Part shown: piece after piece, positions 20,934 to 32,240 of the stretch
How positions within the stretch are numbered: the stretch's first letter is position 1
Layout of the letters: each line of letters begins with the position of its first letter
Assembly: GCA_009760855.2 (NCBI GenBank)
Contig: WPIO01000218.1
Span: 124,001-188,000, forward strand
Direction of reading: 5' to 3'
DNA from: Cristatella mucedo
Taxonomy: Eukaryota; Bryozoa; Phylactolaemata; Cristatellidae
DNA: 64,000 bases
Notes under the pieces: generated by a model
Databases searched by the model: none
The model's input: only the letters and a program-made list of their open reading frames with translations
Told to the model about the DNA's origin: nothing
Made by a program: the position numbers and the translations under genes

Positions 20934-22900
20934 ATCACCTATAGATTCAGTAGCATATTGTCCTGACCAAGGACAAGGCTAAGCAGCACGACCAAGCTTT
21001 AGGTCTCGTGGCTCTCAACACAGGGTATTTTACAAAAAACTAACTGGGACAATTCAGACAATTGTCGGCCTACACGACTCCTGCATAGGCACCTCTACTT
21101 TCCAGCAAGCCTATAGCTAGACTCGAAGACAGGGCTGGCTAATTAGGGATACAACTCAGTATCTATCATCATATACTTGGTTATTTACTTATGTAAATAC
21201 AAAAATGGAATACAAGATACCAAAGCACAAGATCCTGGGCTTAAAACCTAAGTGGTCTAAACGGTTCAGTATAAGGCTCTGAACAATGAAGTGGTTAAAA
21301 AGACTTGTGTTTTAAGAATGCCTTCCACGTGGTCCTAACCTGGACTAGTTGCTAGTGTTGATGTATCGAGAAAAAAAGACTCTGACCGAATACAGAATGT
21401 TGAGCTCCGAGGCGTAACTCTAACGATGAAAAGACAATTTATTTGCATAGCACCTCATGAGAACTTAATCTCTATTCGGTCTCACGTGTGCCTCAGTGCT
21501 CGAGCCCACGACCTCGGACAGACATTGGTTAGGCCGAGGACCTTAACCAAAAAGGCCAAAACCAGCTTGGCGTTAGTGGCAATAGCTGTGTCCCAATGGG
21601 TGCAAAGTAAAAGTTCGGCTGGCAGGGTATAGGTGAGAGCTAACTTACCATTTCCGGCAGACATAGTGATTCGACCGGTCAAGCTGTGTCGAGAGACTAC
21701 CAAGGTATACACCTTCACGATATATAGTGAAGCTAGGCAGCAGAGCTTGAAATGTGACTGCTTAAGTGGACATGCTAAACTCCTAAGTGGTCTGATGGTT
21801 TTGGTATATGGCTCTGCACAATGACGACACTAACAAGACTTAGGTTGCAATACAACTGCTGAATATCCCATACCAACCGGTGGCCATCTCACCGTATACT
21901 TGGATTTGCACTGATCCCAATAAGTAATATGGAATATAATCTACCAAGCCACAAAATTCAAGGCTAATAACCGAAGTGGTTTGATGGTTTTGGGACATGG
22001 CACTGCAAAATGACGAGACTAAAAAGACTTCAGTTGCAATACAACTCCTTCTTCACAGTCATAATCAAGACTATTTACTTGAACGGATGTATCGTGTATG
22101 ACATACACTGACCGAATGCAGGATGTTGGGCTCACATGCTTAAGCCTGCATAGCAATATGGCAGTACTGTGGCAGGCTGGGTGCAAAGTAAGCATTCTGC
22201 TACCCGGCTAGGAGCAAGAGCTATCTTACCCTTAATTCCAGACATACATACTGACATACTTTCAGACATACTGCAATCACATAAGATGTGTGGAGCTGCT
22301 GTGAGGAAATACTGCCTGCCCCTTCATCATAAATAGTGGAGCTTGGCAGCAGTGCTGAGATTGTGATTAGCTATATGGACACGTGGAGGCAACAACTGAC
22401 TATATAAGGCAGTAACTATTACTCAGTCGGTTATTCCCCTTGCTAGATAAAGCACAGTTACCTGAAATGGACTGAGAAGGGAAATTCCCTGCAGCAAAGC
22501 TGCCAACACTGCTAGGAGCAGCTCAGATGCAGTACCACATGTTTAGTGGTGTGTCCATTCACTAAGTTGAAGAAGTTCCACCTCTCCTGTATTGCCCAAA
22601 TCTAAAACGACAGAACATAACATAGCAATTGCAGAAAAAAATGCTAAAAATAACCTTTTGATTCAATGGAGAAGTCTTTTGGTCGAATTGGCATAAGCTG
22701 CTATGGCAGTAGCACTTTTGTTTGAGGAGTCATAAATATCGTTGACATTTGTCGAGCAGAAGGTACTGCTCCCCTGTTGCTTTTGCAGCTTCAGCCAGAT
22801 GGAAGAATTAAACTCTCATAATTGGTTAGGCCAGCTAAATATGCCCCAAAGTTCACAAAGCCTAGCTCACACGTTCTTTATTCAATGAAGTAAGCAAGAC
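20934..22900. repeat. Block of diverged dispersed/tandem repeats
   Basis: Several segments recur at low identity: 21,240-21,320, 21,780-21,860 and 21,970-22,050 (each with AAGTGGT-TGATGGTT-type and GACTT-GTTGCAATACAACT-type parts); 21,355-21,410 with 22,085-22,135 (CTGACCGAATGCAGGATGTT); 21,595-21,660 with 22,180-22,245. A minus-strand SINE 1 lies at 21,428-21,570. No coding gene is supported. Confidence 0.5.
21428..21570 (-). repeat. SINE 1, minus copy
   Basis: Tail GCATAGCACCTCATGAGAAC at the left, a GCTCGAGCCC B-box core and an A-box-like TTGGTTAGGCCGAGGACC region at the right. Confidence 0.7.
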
Positions 22901-24463
22901 AATGTCGGAGTGGTCTTCAGATTAAGCGGCCATTCAGGCACATCTATCTACAGGCTAGGCAAAATGGAAAGGCTTAAATTTTTGCATATCCCAAAGTAGG
23001 GCATTTTATTGTATAACGCTGTTGGCTAGCTGATTCTCTATATTGTAGATGGAAGTCTGTTCAATAAGTGTGATTTTAGCAAAGTCATGTTTACACACTC
23101 TGAAATCATTGGGATTCACTATGCTGACAAAAGGTTTTTTGAAAATGGATGTAAGCTACTCCTGGAATATGCTGCAATTGTCAGCGATCACAATGTCCAA
23201 GATTTCGATTCACTATGCCAACATGTCTGGCGACTCGTTACTTTCTAGATGAACACTGCAATGTGAGCGCACCAGCTTGACGGAGAGGGCACCAGCCCAT
23301 AGGGTCTACTCCCTCGGCACATCAACCTATCTGCTACTGTCGGCTGCAAGTGCAGCATCGGACTGACCTTGGGGCAGTGTAGGCTTCGCCCCCTTCCTCG
23401 GTGCCATGAGGCCACCACACCAGCCGACACAGAGTCAGACCCATCGAGGCACTCCAGCACTATCGCACTCCATCGACATCTTGTAATGTGCTCCCAAGCG
23501 AATCGCCACGAGCCCGTTGATTTCGATTGCAAGTGTACTTTGCCAAATGCGTCCGAGGTGATAGACTGCACGGATTTTGGACAGCCGCCTCTCGCTGCCG
23601 TAGGTTTCTCAGTACTGCACCCTACTTCATCGCCCTACGATCTACTTCTCTCTACTCCTTCGAGTTTGTCTCCGCATTCATTTCATTATTCACCTCACTT
23701 TCTTGACTACCGGCTGCTGGTATTAGCCCTGCGTTGAGCTGCTCTTTCTTCACGACCCAGGTTGCGGGTTCAAGTCCTGCAGTGAGCAATTCATTATTTA
23801 TTCGTACAAGCGGCGTGCCGCTGATCTAATTTAAGGCTTTCCATTACGCTCTAGAATTGAGGTTGTTGAATTAGCTAACTTTTCGCAACTGGTCTGATCT
23901 TTTCGCATTGATTGATGTCCGAGTTTGGATGTAAATGGCTGCCGGCCGTCCTGGGAGCGCTCAAAGAATGAAATACCGTACACCAAGTACGAGACACCAC
24001 GCGGAACATCGAAGCGGGCTCAAAGACGTTTATTCATTAAGACGCCGCAGCGGGTCAGTACGCGACTGCCCTACCCCTCGTCCTTGACATTACTCCCCGG
24101 GCCTTTGCCGCCCGTTACTTATATATGGCTGCCATAAATTACAACAGCCCATAAATTAACGGCAGTGTCATAATCTCAAAATAACCAAACTGCCTAACCA
24201 AGGATTTTCATATAAACGCTTCTAAGCCATTATATTTGAGAAAACATGCACAGTAAATATCTCAGCCATCGTAATTCTGCGATTTAGCCTGCCGCAGTTT
24301 ACCTACCACGTTGCTACTGAAACGGCGGCGCCAGCTACACCAGCCATATTACGGCGGAAAATTATTATACGCGATTGTGCGATAGTTTATTGCCGAAGCC
24401 GTAAAAAAGTCTGCGCCCTGAGATAGGCGGGCAGTCAACATTCAAGACTCGGGACATTTGAAT
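22901..24463. other. Spacer sequence without recognised genes
   Basis: Composition shifts to GC-richer after about 23,250. Short open frames (e.g. 23,369-23,737) show no domain. A tRNA-like B-box (GGGTTCAAGTCCTGC near 23,767) stands alone. No gene is supported. Confidence 0.35.
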
Positions 24464-25270
24464 TGGGTGGTAACGACTAACTAAACTGGATTTTCTCTCG
24501 ACGGGTCAGTGTTGGGTCGTACGATCCGCTAGCAAGGCAGGGACAAACTCTCTGCCTGTTTCTGTCTGCCTGTACGCACACTACCCACTCCCTCACTCTC
24601 CCCCTTTCTCTTAATTTTTTTTCTCTTCAAGCTCCGTAGCTGCTCCTGCGGCTGTCTCCTACATCTGTGCGCAGGCGTGCCCGCCGGTGTCACCATCGCG
24701 CAAGATAAAACAGCTGTCGCGAAAACCACCAATCGCCTGTGGGGGCATAGTTCATCATCATGGCACTGCATTCCCTTGCGTGCGCGAGCCCCGCCCCTAA
24801 ACGTCAACGGTCTGTGGCGTAGAGCTTACGTCAGCTTCAGTGCCAATGCGTAGAGCATACGTCAGTCCCTGACGTGCCAGTACTGAGAGCTCCGCCCGCT
24901 ATTCGTGCGCAGAGGTGAGCCCTGCTGGGGGGCGGCATTGAAACAGAGCCGAATAGCAAGCGTGGGACCGGTCGCGGGATAGCGGCTCGCGACGAAGGCG
25001 AACGTTGCCTCCACAGGCGAGCTGCGGTGGTGACGATGGCGACGGCCTTATTGTATGAAGGGCGCGCGCACTTACGGATGCAGTAGCAGCCGTCGCGGCG
25101 TCCGGCTGCAGAAAGGAGAAGAGAGGAAAGAAGATGAGCGAGCGGTGGGCGAGCGTCCGCCGAAGACAGGCAGACGTGGACAAGCGGAGAGTCAGGCTAG
25201 GGGGTCGTACGGCCCAGCGTTGACCCGTCCATTGCAAAGGGATCCAGTTTATTTAGCCGACACCGCCTGA
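24464..25270. mobile_element. CACTA-like non-autonomous DNA transposon with long inverted repeats
   Basis: Ends are inverted relative to each other. The left block has ACTAACTAAACTGGATT then GACGGGTCAGTGTTGGGTCG. The right block, read in reverse, has GGCTAAATAAACTGGATCC then GACGGGTCAACGCTGGGCCG. A weaker inverted match extends inward about 100 bp. The interior is GC-rich with no transposase. A relative at 50,440-50,742 ends in CACTATCGGCTGACTAAG, which suggests CACTA-type termini. Exact ends and target-site duplication are uncertain. Confidence 0.5.
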
Positions 25271-26010
25271 CCGCGGGTTTGACGAATTGCCGCAGTCGAC
25301 CGCAACCCACTCTGATGAGGCTAAAATCGACCTACATTTTCTTTGCCGAGCTCATATTTTGGGCGTTTATAATAGTACACGTTTTGGAGTCTATCTATCC
25401 ACCAAAGTTCATGCCGTTGTACGAAAGCAAGAGCACTTATGCAAATGATCTTCAGTGCCAGAGGGCTGTATCGAAATCCACATGAATCCACTTGAGTTCA
25501 GTATAAATCCACCCCAAATCAGCGGCGAATAGCTGAAAATAGTTTAGAGTATCTGACCAAGCTACATGTACAATGTACTACACAATTTTGGCGCGATTCA
25601 TCTTACGCGTTCTCACGAAGTGCACTGAAATGAGATAGCCAATGGTAGATACGCAGCGCTCGATATTCTGCGCTCAGTGCTAGCAACGAACCCATATTAC
25701 TTATAGACCATATTAGTAAAATAATAAAATATTAGTAAGAGCCCATATTACTGAAACCCATATTCGTAATAGCCCAAAGCAGCTCTTGCTCAACCCTACA
25801 CTCACCGACCGGCAGACCGTGGCTCAAGGAGTGCGACTGTGGTCAAGCACAATCCTTATAGTTTAGCCGGGTCAAAAGTCACACAATAGTCGCTATCGCA
25901 CATAATTATGCAAAGTTCTTCTCATACCGGTGCTAAGCCACTGCACGCTGGCTCGCCCAGGCGCGGCGCGCGCGTTTGACGCGTCGCAGCGGTGACGTAG
26001 ACGCAGCCTT
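25271..26010. other. Spacer sequence without recognised genes
   Basis: No supported ORF. A short repeated phrase (CCCATATTA-type, several times in 25,690-25,775) is visible. Confidence 0.3.
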
Positions 26011-26011
26011 G

Positions 26012-26200
26012 ACCTTAGGTCGGCCGAGGAAGTACCAGCTAATTTAACAGCCCCTTTTTTGCATAGACGCAGAAGAACCTGTACGGCTATCGCCACCACT
26101 TGCAGCGGCGATACAGGATCGCCCATGACAGGATACGAACCCACGACCTCAGGTAGGAGGTCGTGAGCGAAACTACCTTTTCTGGTGTGCCATCGCGGCT
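26012..26200 (-). repeat. SINE 2
   Basis: tRNA-derived SINE distinct from SINE 1. Minus-strand B-box GTGGGTTCGTATCCTGTCA, with an A-box-like GGCACACCAGAAAAGGTAG upstream, and a body that includes GGCGATAGCCGTACAGG. A second copy lies at 27,190-27,362. Confidence 0.65.
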
Positions 26201-26879
26201 CGCGGCTGGGTAGGGTGAGCAGGCGGGAAGGACAGTTGAAACGCGGACAGTGGTATGAACGAGGGGTGAACGGCCGTGTGCTTGTCTCTCTGCGAGAGCC
26301 AGCCTAGGACACGGCGGTTGAAGCCCCACTCTGCGTTTCCATTTGGTCGCCCGTGTGCCGCCAGAGCGTCCGGCTACAGCTTGCTAAAAGTCTGTAAATA
26401 AGCTTAATTAGCACAGCTAGCATTAGTAACGTCAATTGAAACAAGAACTTGCTTGAAATCAGAATTGGTGTAACCACATAACAAATTTTTCTTTTAATAT
26501 GCACACACTTCACATTACTTTAGGCGCCCCCTTGGCCTTGGCGCCCTTGTCCCCGGCCGACTAGCCACGCCTCCGGCTTCGACCGGCCGGGCTGCCCACT
26601 AATCTCTAATAGCGCAGTAATACCCGCTACTGCAAAATGCCCGCTAATTTCTTATCATCTGCGTCCCGAGACCATAAACGTTTGGAATTATAATTTTTCC
26701 GTGGATTAGCACAATTTGCTAGAAGCTGCGGTTCGGCATGCCCAGCAGCCCAGTAACGAGGAGGATTCCCCTCAGCCCCACGCTTTCCCGTCAGTCATCG
26801 GAGAGAGTCGCCAAGTAAGCTTCAGCACTTTTGTATCAGCCGGTCGCTGCAGTAGGCCTAACCATCGCTGTATAAGGAA
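26201..26879. other. Spacer sequence without recognised genes
   Basis: Includes a GC-rich patch (26,525-26,600). No gene is supported. Confidence 0.3.
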
Positions 26880-26947
26880 TCGCGTGAGTTTGCCGAGTTC
26901 TCTGAGGACGCTTTATCAAGCGCAGTATTATTATTATTATTATTATT
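26880..26947 (+). mobile_element. LINE A-type tail fragment
   Basis: GAGTTCTCTGAGGACGCTTT followed by an (ATT)n run to 26,947. It could belong to a LINE A or a LINE-tailed SINE. Confidence 0.65.
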
Positions 26948-27189
26948 AAAATGCTGCACGCTCACTTAGCGCCAGCCTATACCGCGTGACTGCAACTGCG
27001 GCGTGTAATTCATTCGCTGGGAATCGGTCTGTACTGGGTCTGCCCTCAGCTCAGCCTGTAAACTGTGGTGTCTGTTCGTTCTCATTTTAGTCGGAGTCTG
27101 GCTGCAGCTAGAGTCTCTGGTTTGATTAGAAAGGCGCACACATTGCCGCAGCATCGTAATGCCTAGGGGGCCAAAGCCGATAAAGTATA

Positions 27190-27362
27190 TATCGATAAGA
27201 TATACTAGCTGATTTAACAGCCAATTTTTGTATAGCGACAGAAGAGCCCCTACGGCTATCGCCACCGCTTGCATCGGCAATTAAGGATCGCCCACTGCAG
27301 GACTCACGACCTCGGATCGAGGTCGTGAAAAGCAGCTGCCTCACCTAGCATGCCATCAGCCG
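27190..27362 (-). repeat. SINE 2, second copy
   Basis: Shares the body GGCGATAGCCGTAGGGGCTC and the head region of the copy at 26,012; the B-box area is altered. Confidence 0.65.
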
Positions 27363-27519
27363 ATGGGCGGCTTCAAGAGGCTGGACAAGCGGCCAAGTTC
27401 CTGCTGCCTCTGTGCACCTTCGGTGGGTGGGTGGGTGCCGACAGATTTACTTCCTCCAAATATAGGGAACAAATATCTATTTAGACCGCATGTGATTAAG
27501 CTTTCGAGTCGTCCCAGCA

Positions 27520-28326
27520 CCTTTCAAAAAAGCTGTAGTCAGGCCACTTCTCAAGAAAGCTACACTAGACCAAGAGAACTTAAGCAACTACCGCCCAGTC
27601 TCCCTTCTACCATTCCTATCAAAGACACTGGAACGGGTCGTGGCAGACCAGCTGAACTCGTATATCGAAACCTCACACCTTGCTAGTAAGTTCCAGTCTG
27701 GCTTTAGAGCTAATCACTCCACAGAGTCAGCATTGCTTCGGGTATACAACGATCTACGTAGGAATGCAGACATGGGTAGAGTGTCTCTTCTTGTTTTGCT
27801 CGATCTTTCGGCAGCTTTTGATACCATCGATCACAAAGTACTTCTAGAGCGCCTCTCATCTCGCCTGGGCATCACTGGCACTGCTCTGCAGTGGTTCAGG
27901 TCCTATCTCAGTGGGAGACTCCAGAGTGTTGACGTGAATGGACAAAGATCATCTGAAGTACCTCTAAAATATGGAGTACCTCAGGGCTCTGTGCTAGGTC
28001 CGGTTCTTTTCACCGTTTATACTCTCCCTCTCGCTGATGTGATTGCCAAGCACAATCTAGGCTTTCACTTCTATGCGGATGACACTCAGTTGTACCTTTG
28101 CTTTGATCCCTCCCAGCCTTCGAGCACCTCAAATTCTCTCAACTCACTTGCTGCATGCATTGATGACATCCGATCATGGATGGCAGCAAATTTTCTAAAA
28201 CTAAACGATGATAAAACTAACTTACTAGTTATGGGCAAACCTAGTGTTATTCAGAAATTGGAAAGGCTGACTTTCAAAATTGGCTCTGCCAGCATATCTC
28301 CAGTTGCATCAGCTCGAAATCTAGGT
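27520..28326 (+). mobile_element. LINE A reverse transcriptase fragment
   Basis: The best-preserved RT core in the window, with an open frame from 27,640. Motifs: [18 protein letters not shown] (catalytic Asp), [13 protein letters not shown] and [12 protein letters not shown] (catalytic Asp pair). The upstream part back to about 27,520 encodes NYRPVSLLP in another frame. It is cut at 28,326, where LINE B sequence begins; the remaining 77 codons of the open frame are read-through into LINE B and not part of a real protein. Confidence 0.9.
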
Positions 28327-28532
28327 ACTTCGATGACACTCCCTACCTCAACTGCTCTCCTGACTCTGCTATGCTTCCCAATTTCTCTTTGTTGCGTGAG
28401 ACCAAGTGTGTTGGCTACCGAATGCGTACCGAAAGCCGCTTATGCTATGAGTGCGCTATACAAAATTCTCCTGCGTAACACCCACATAGTCTTTGTGACT
28501 TTGTGGAGCTGCAGACAGAGATCCGTTACATT
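28327..28532 (+). mobile_element. LINE B 3' terminus, plus part of a broken copy
   Basis: Last ~200 bp of LINE B ending in a GATCCGTTACATTACA-type terminus. It abuts, head to head, the minus-strand part at 28,533. Confidence 0.75.
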
Positions 28533-28895
28533 ACATATTGTAGAAGCGAGTTCCACTGTCTAGGGCCTGCAGAGCTAAAGCTTCTGTCGACAACGATCTG
28601 TAAGCCTAGGAATGGGACAGCTAATGCATTGTCCACACAGGACCTGAGGGCGCGAACAGGCTGAAACTGATGCAGCAGTTCAGCTAGGTACGAAGGAGCC
28701 AAGCCGTGGTGAGCCTTGTGGGTCAGCGTAAGAACCTTGCTCTGAATCCGTTGGTCACCCGGCATCCATCTTAGCTCTTTTCGCAAAGGAGACACGTGCT
28801 CAAACTTTTGGGACTTAGACTGGCCTTGCAGCCTTATTCATAGTCAGCTGCAGTGGCCTAATCGCTTTTTTGGTAGCCCAGCCAATAGGGAATTG
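28533..28895 (-). mobile_element. LINE B C-terminal coding part, minus part of a broken copy
   Basis: Minus-strand frame with LTLTHKAHHGLAPSYLAELL and [13 protein letters not shown]. Its end corresponds closely to where the plus part (28,327) begins, so the two look like one LINE B 3' end with an inverted terminal portion. Confidence 0.75.
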
Positions 28896-29960
28896 CAACT
28901 TCAAATAATGGCCATAGTGATGGTAGGAGCAATTCCCACCAGTTTTCATATGGTATGCAACAGACGATCCATACCGAACGTCAATTTATATGAGTAGGAT
29001 GCAACGTCCAGTCGGGATAGTAATGATAAGGGTGTGAACTTTAAAAGCTTGTCTGTTAATCACTTGATTATTGTGTGCTAGAAATTACTATCTTTCCACC
29101 GAAACCCTAAAAATCATTGCTAAAGGATATATCCGTGAGAGATATTTATGTTCATGGTAGGAAACATTCAAAAGCCTACAAGTATGATTCTTACGCCAGA
29201 ATTCATAAAAAACCAGACACAGGAAGACAGTCGAGGCCCTAAGTTTAGTTAGATCTCGAGATCATAACCATACACAGATTAATGCGTCGTTACTCAGAAA
29301 AATCACACGAGGAGCAAAGAGACAGACAATTGCACTGGCGCAAATAAAAATCTAACCGAAACAAATACTTCGTGAGTGTAGACTTACAAAAGGCGACGTC
29401 AATGCAGGAAGTGACCGTAGCAGACAGCAAGCTCGGAACTAGTGGGAGGGATGGCGGTGACATCACTAGATGCTGATGAAGGCGCCAGTAAGGGATTCAG
29501 CGCTCAGAGGGTGCTATGAAAACTATTCATTACTATTATCTTTGTTATGATTAGTTTCTAGAACGGCGAGAAGTAGAATTCAACAAGCAGGTAGTTAATA
29601 AAGAAGGTCTACGTGCTTAGCTCCAAACCGCTTAAACAGATGGTATTCCGGAACTCTTAAGCAACCCAACCACATAAGCCATTAGTAGGACACTGTCTTA
29701 GGTTTGTTATTTAGACATCCTTAAAAGTTGCTACGTGCAAACAACGGCCACAAACTATTTTCAGAATCCAATACCACTTAATGATTCGGTAAATTTAACG
29801 GATATCTTGGACGCCGTTCAGCCCCTAGACCAAACCAGCTCGGCACTTGATGGAGTGAAAAAAATGTTGAAGGAAAAGGATGCGGTCTGCGGCTCAAACT
29901 TGAACTCTGTATTCAAATTTGTTTCAATGAGAGACTGCAGCTGTACCTTCGGACATATGC
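28896..29960. other. Spacer sequence without recognised genes
   Basis: No domain or repeat family recognised. A 78-residue frame at 29,735-29,971 has no clear homology. Confidence 0.3.
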
Positions 29961-30135
29961 TCGCTAACTGATCATCCCAAGATATCAACTTAGTGCAAGT
30001 GACAGCAAGACGACGGCTAGCCGCGGTGCTTGGAGGAGCAAATAGGTTGGAGCACAGCAAGACGACTTCTACTCGTCTGGCTGTCACTTGCACTAAATTT
30101 ATATCTTGTGGTGATCAGTTAGTACGCATATATTT
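29960..30135. repeat. Foldback hairpin element
   Basis: Left arm (29,963-30,013) carries CTAACTGATCA and TTAGTGCAAGTGACAGC. The right arm (30,070-30,125) carries their reverse complements, GCTGTCACTTGCACTAA and TGATCAGTTAG, giving roughly 50-bp arms around a loop of about 55 bp. It could extrude as a cruciform or be a small foldback transposon. Confidence 0.65.
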
Positions 30136-31480
30136 TGAGGATCGTGAGGTTGGAGGACAGCAAGTGAAGCAACCTGTAAGCCAAAGAGAGGATTTTAAAT
30201 TTCAATTCGTTGCTTGATATGAAGCCACTGACGCTCAAATACAAGTCGCGGTTGGATTTCACGGCTACGCTTTTGACCAGACGAGCTGCCGAATTAAAGT
30301 TATAGACGATTGAGATTCAAAGTACAAAGTCCTGAATAAGAAGGTATTTAGCAGGCCCATTAGATCAGTTCATAACTACCTGCACTGGCTACAAATTAAG
30401 GGTTAGCTGATTCAATAGCCACACTTATGGTGCGGCAGAAGTTCTTAACTCGCCGTCTCCACAGCTTGCATTAGGCAATGAGGGATTGCACCCTACAGGA
30501 ATCGAACGCACGATCTGAGTCGTCACGCGAAGTTTCGAATCCCAGGTCCAGTGACTCACATCTAGTCCCTTATTTTCTCACTCAGACTTATCCGACTATC
30601 TTACCTATCTATCTTTCCTATCTGACCTACTCCAGCTGTTCTGCACTTCTAACCAAACTCAAATAATGCGGAACTATTGCCTTCGGTTTCATAGCTATAA
30701 ACTTCCTGCCGACAACAGCACGAGAGACCCTCATTTCACTTTTGCTATTTTAAAAGAGCTCAAAGCACACAACACGCTCCGAACGAAATTTGCTCTGTTT
30801 GCGTAAAACCTTTTTACATAAAAACCGGTGCTGAAATAGGGCGGGTTATCGCACAAGTTATGTACCCGGAGTGAGATTTAATTATCTTTAGCACTGTTTT
30901 TTACTTTCAGGGGCAAACTATTACTATTACTATTCCTACTATTTTTTAATTATGAATAAATTCACTGCACCCATTCTCTGAAGGCACTATGACAAATGTA
31001 TTATTATTATCCCGAATAATTATTATTTGGCCAGGCGAAGGGGCAGAAGCGATGCTCCACCACTCGTGTTTGGCAGATTCTGGGCAAAGTGTAAGACTCC
31101 CTAAATTTTTCAAACTTTTTTCGTGAAGGTGTGTGAGCAGCGGCCGACGGCTAGCTGTTCCGCGATCGCCCCGAATTGATAGAACGTTTGCCAGTGAGTG
31201 TGAGCGATAGAAACAGCGTTCATTACCGGAGCCACTGCATATCGAGGCAACCCAACAGTGACACGCCGAACGGTTGCCGTTAGGAACAGAGTGGTTGCAA
31301 GGGGTTGGGGTGCTGCAGCAAGGGGGTGGGGTGCTGCTAAAGCTTCGCTTGAATCTGTTCCAGCGGCCAGGCCTGACTATTCTATCGGAATCCGTCAGAC
31401 GATCGTGTGCAATTATCAGGAGATGTATACGGAGGTGAGAAGAGTTGTTCCAGAGCCAATTGCCAGACAATATTGCGGCA
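30136..31480. other. Spacer sequence without recognised genes
   Basis: Contains an isolated minus-strand B-box-like sequence near 30,495 and a small direct repeat of GGGGTTGGGGTGCTGC / GGGGGTGGGGTGCTGC at 31,299-31,338. No gene is supported. Confidence 0.3.
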
Positions 31481-31494
31481 CCGTTCCTTTCATG

Positions 31495-31565
31495 CGCATG
31501 AAAAGTGCCTAGAAAATGGCTTGATTCTCTTGGGACACTATAAAGTGACTTATTATTATAATTAT
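31495..31565 (+). mobile_element. LINE A/SINE-type tail fragment
   Basis: AAAAGTGCCTAGAAAATGGC, GATTCTCTTGGGACACTATA and an ATT run: a diverged relative of the LINE A tail. Confidence 0.55.
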
Positions 31566-31599
31566 ATATTAAATGAAGTACCTGGAGTGAAAACAAAAG

Positions 31600-31911
31600 T
31601 GAGAAAGCAAAGACCGATGGCACTTGGTTTGACGTCGGTACAGCGAGGAAGGCTTGCAGAGCGATGCGTGACTCGGCGACAGCGCAGCTGCAACGGTCGC
31701 CCGTCGGCGCCCGCCGCTGTCTTACCTGGCGCGACGTTCGAGCAGCCCGAGAGATACGGCAGCAGCTTGCGTACGAGGGTCGAGGTCGGACGCTGGTTGC
31801 GACAGCAGCAGCTGCCACCACCGCTGCCGCCTGCGCAGGAGCAGGGGATAGGCTGAAATCTGCAGCCACCCAAGTCGTCGGTGAAATCCGCAGCCGCCGC
31901 ACGCCCTGACT

Positions 31912-31944
<33 letters not shown>

Positions 31945-32240
31945 AGGGCGGAGCGGGCGGATGCGGTGGGGAGAGGCAGGGGTGGCAGCATTTGCTGCGG
32001 TGGGAGCGGACCGGGCAGCGGAGGCAGAGCGGGCGGCGGAGGAGGCGGCAACGCAGCAGGCAGAGCGGGCAGCAGTGGCATGCTGGGGGCCATCGCCGGA
32101 TACGCTCGCTGCGGCGCTCTCATTGGCTCGTTCATTTGGCTCTCCTGAAAGCAGAGGACGCGTAACCGCGGCAGTATCGGTTTTCATCGAGTGGACGCGT
32201 TTTGCAACGCGGCGGTCATAGCAAACTGTAAATCCATCGC
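31600..32240. other. GC-rich low-complexity tract with CGG trinucleotide run
   Basis: (CGG)n run near 31,911-31,943 in a CpG-rich tract. Several frames are open on both strands (up to 413 codons on the minus strand) with Ala/Pro/Arg/Gly-biased products, as expected by chance in stop-poor GC-rich DNA. It could be the CpG island or first exon of a host gene, but no splice site or domain decides this. Confidence 0.4.

Noticed and set aside
23740..23800. tRNA gene (GGGTTCAAGTCCTGC)
   Set aside because: Only the B-box-like part is present; no cloverleaf upstream.
27640..28563. 307-codon frame as one intact protein
   Set aside because: RT of LINE A reads into LINE B sequence after 28,326; no fusion function is likely.
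30470..30570. tRNA gene on the minus strand (B-box GGTTCGATTCC-like near 30,495)
   Set aside because: No matching acceptor stem or anticodon arm could be built; probably a SINE remnant or chance.
30946..32187. 413-codon minus-strand open frame, with overlapping open frames on both strands
   Set aside because: GC-rich CGG/CAG-type DNA leaves all frames open; composition is Ala/Arg/Ser/Pro-biased with no domain. The end runs through LINE-tail-like sequence.
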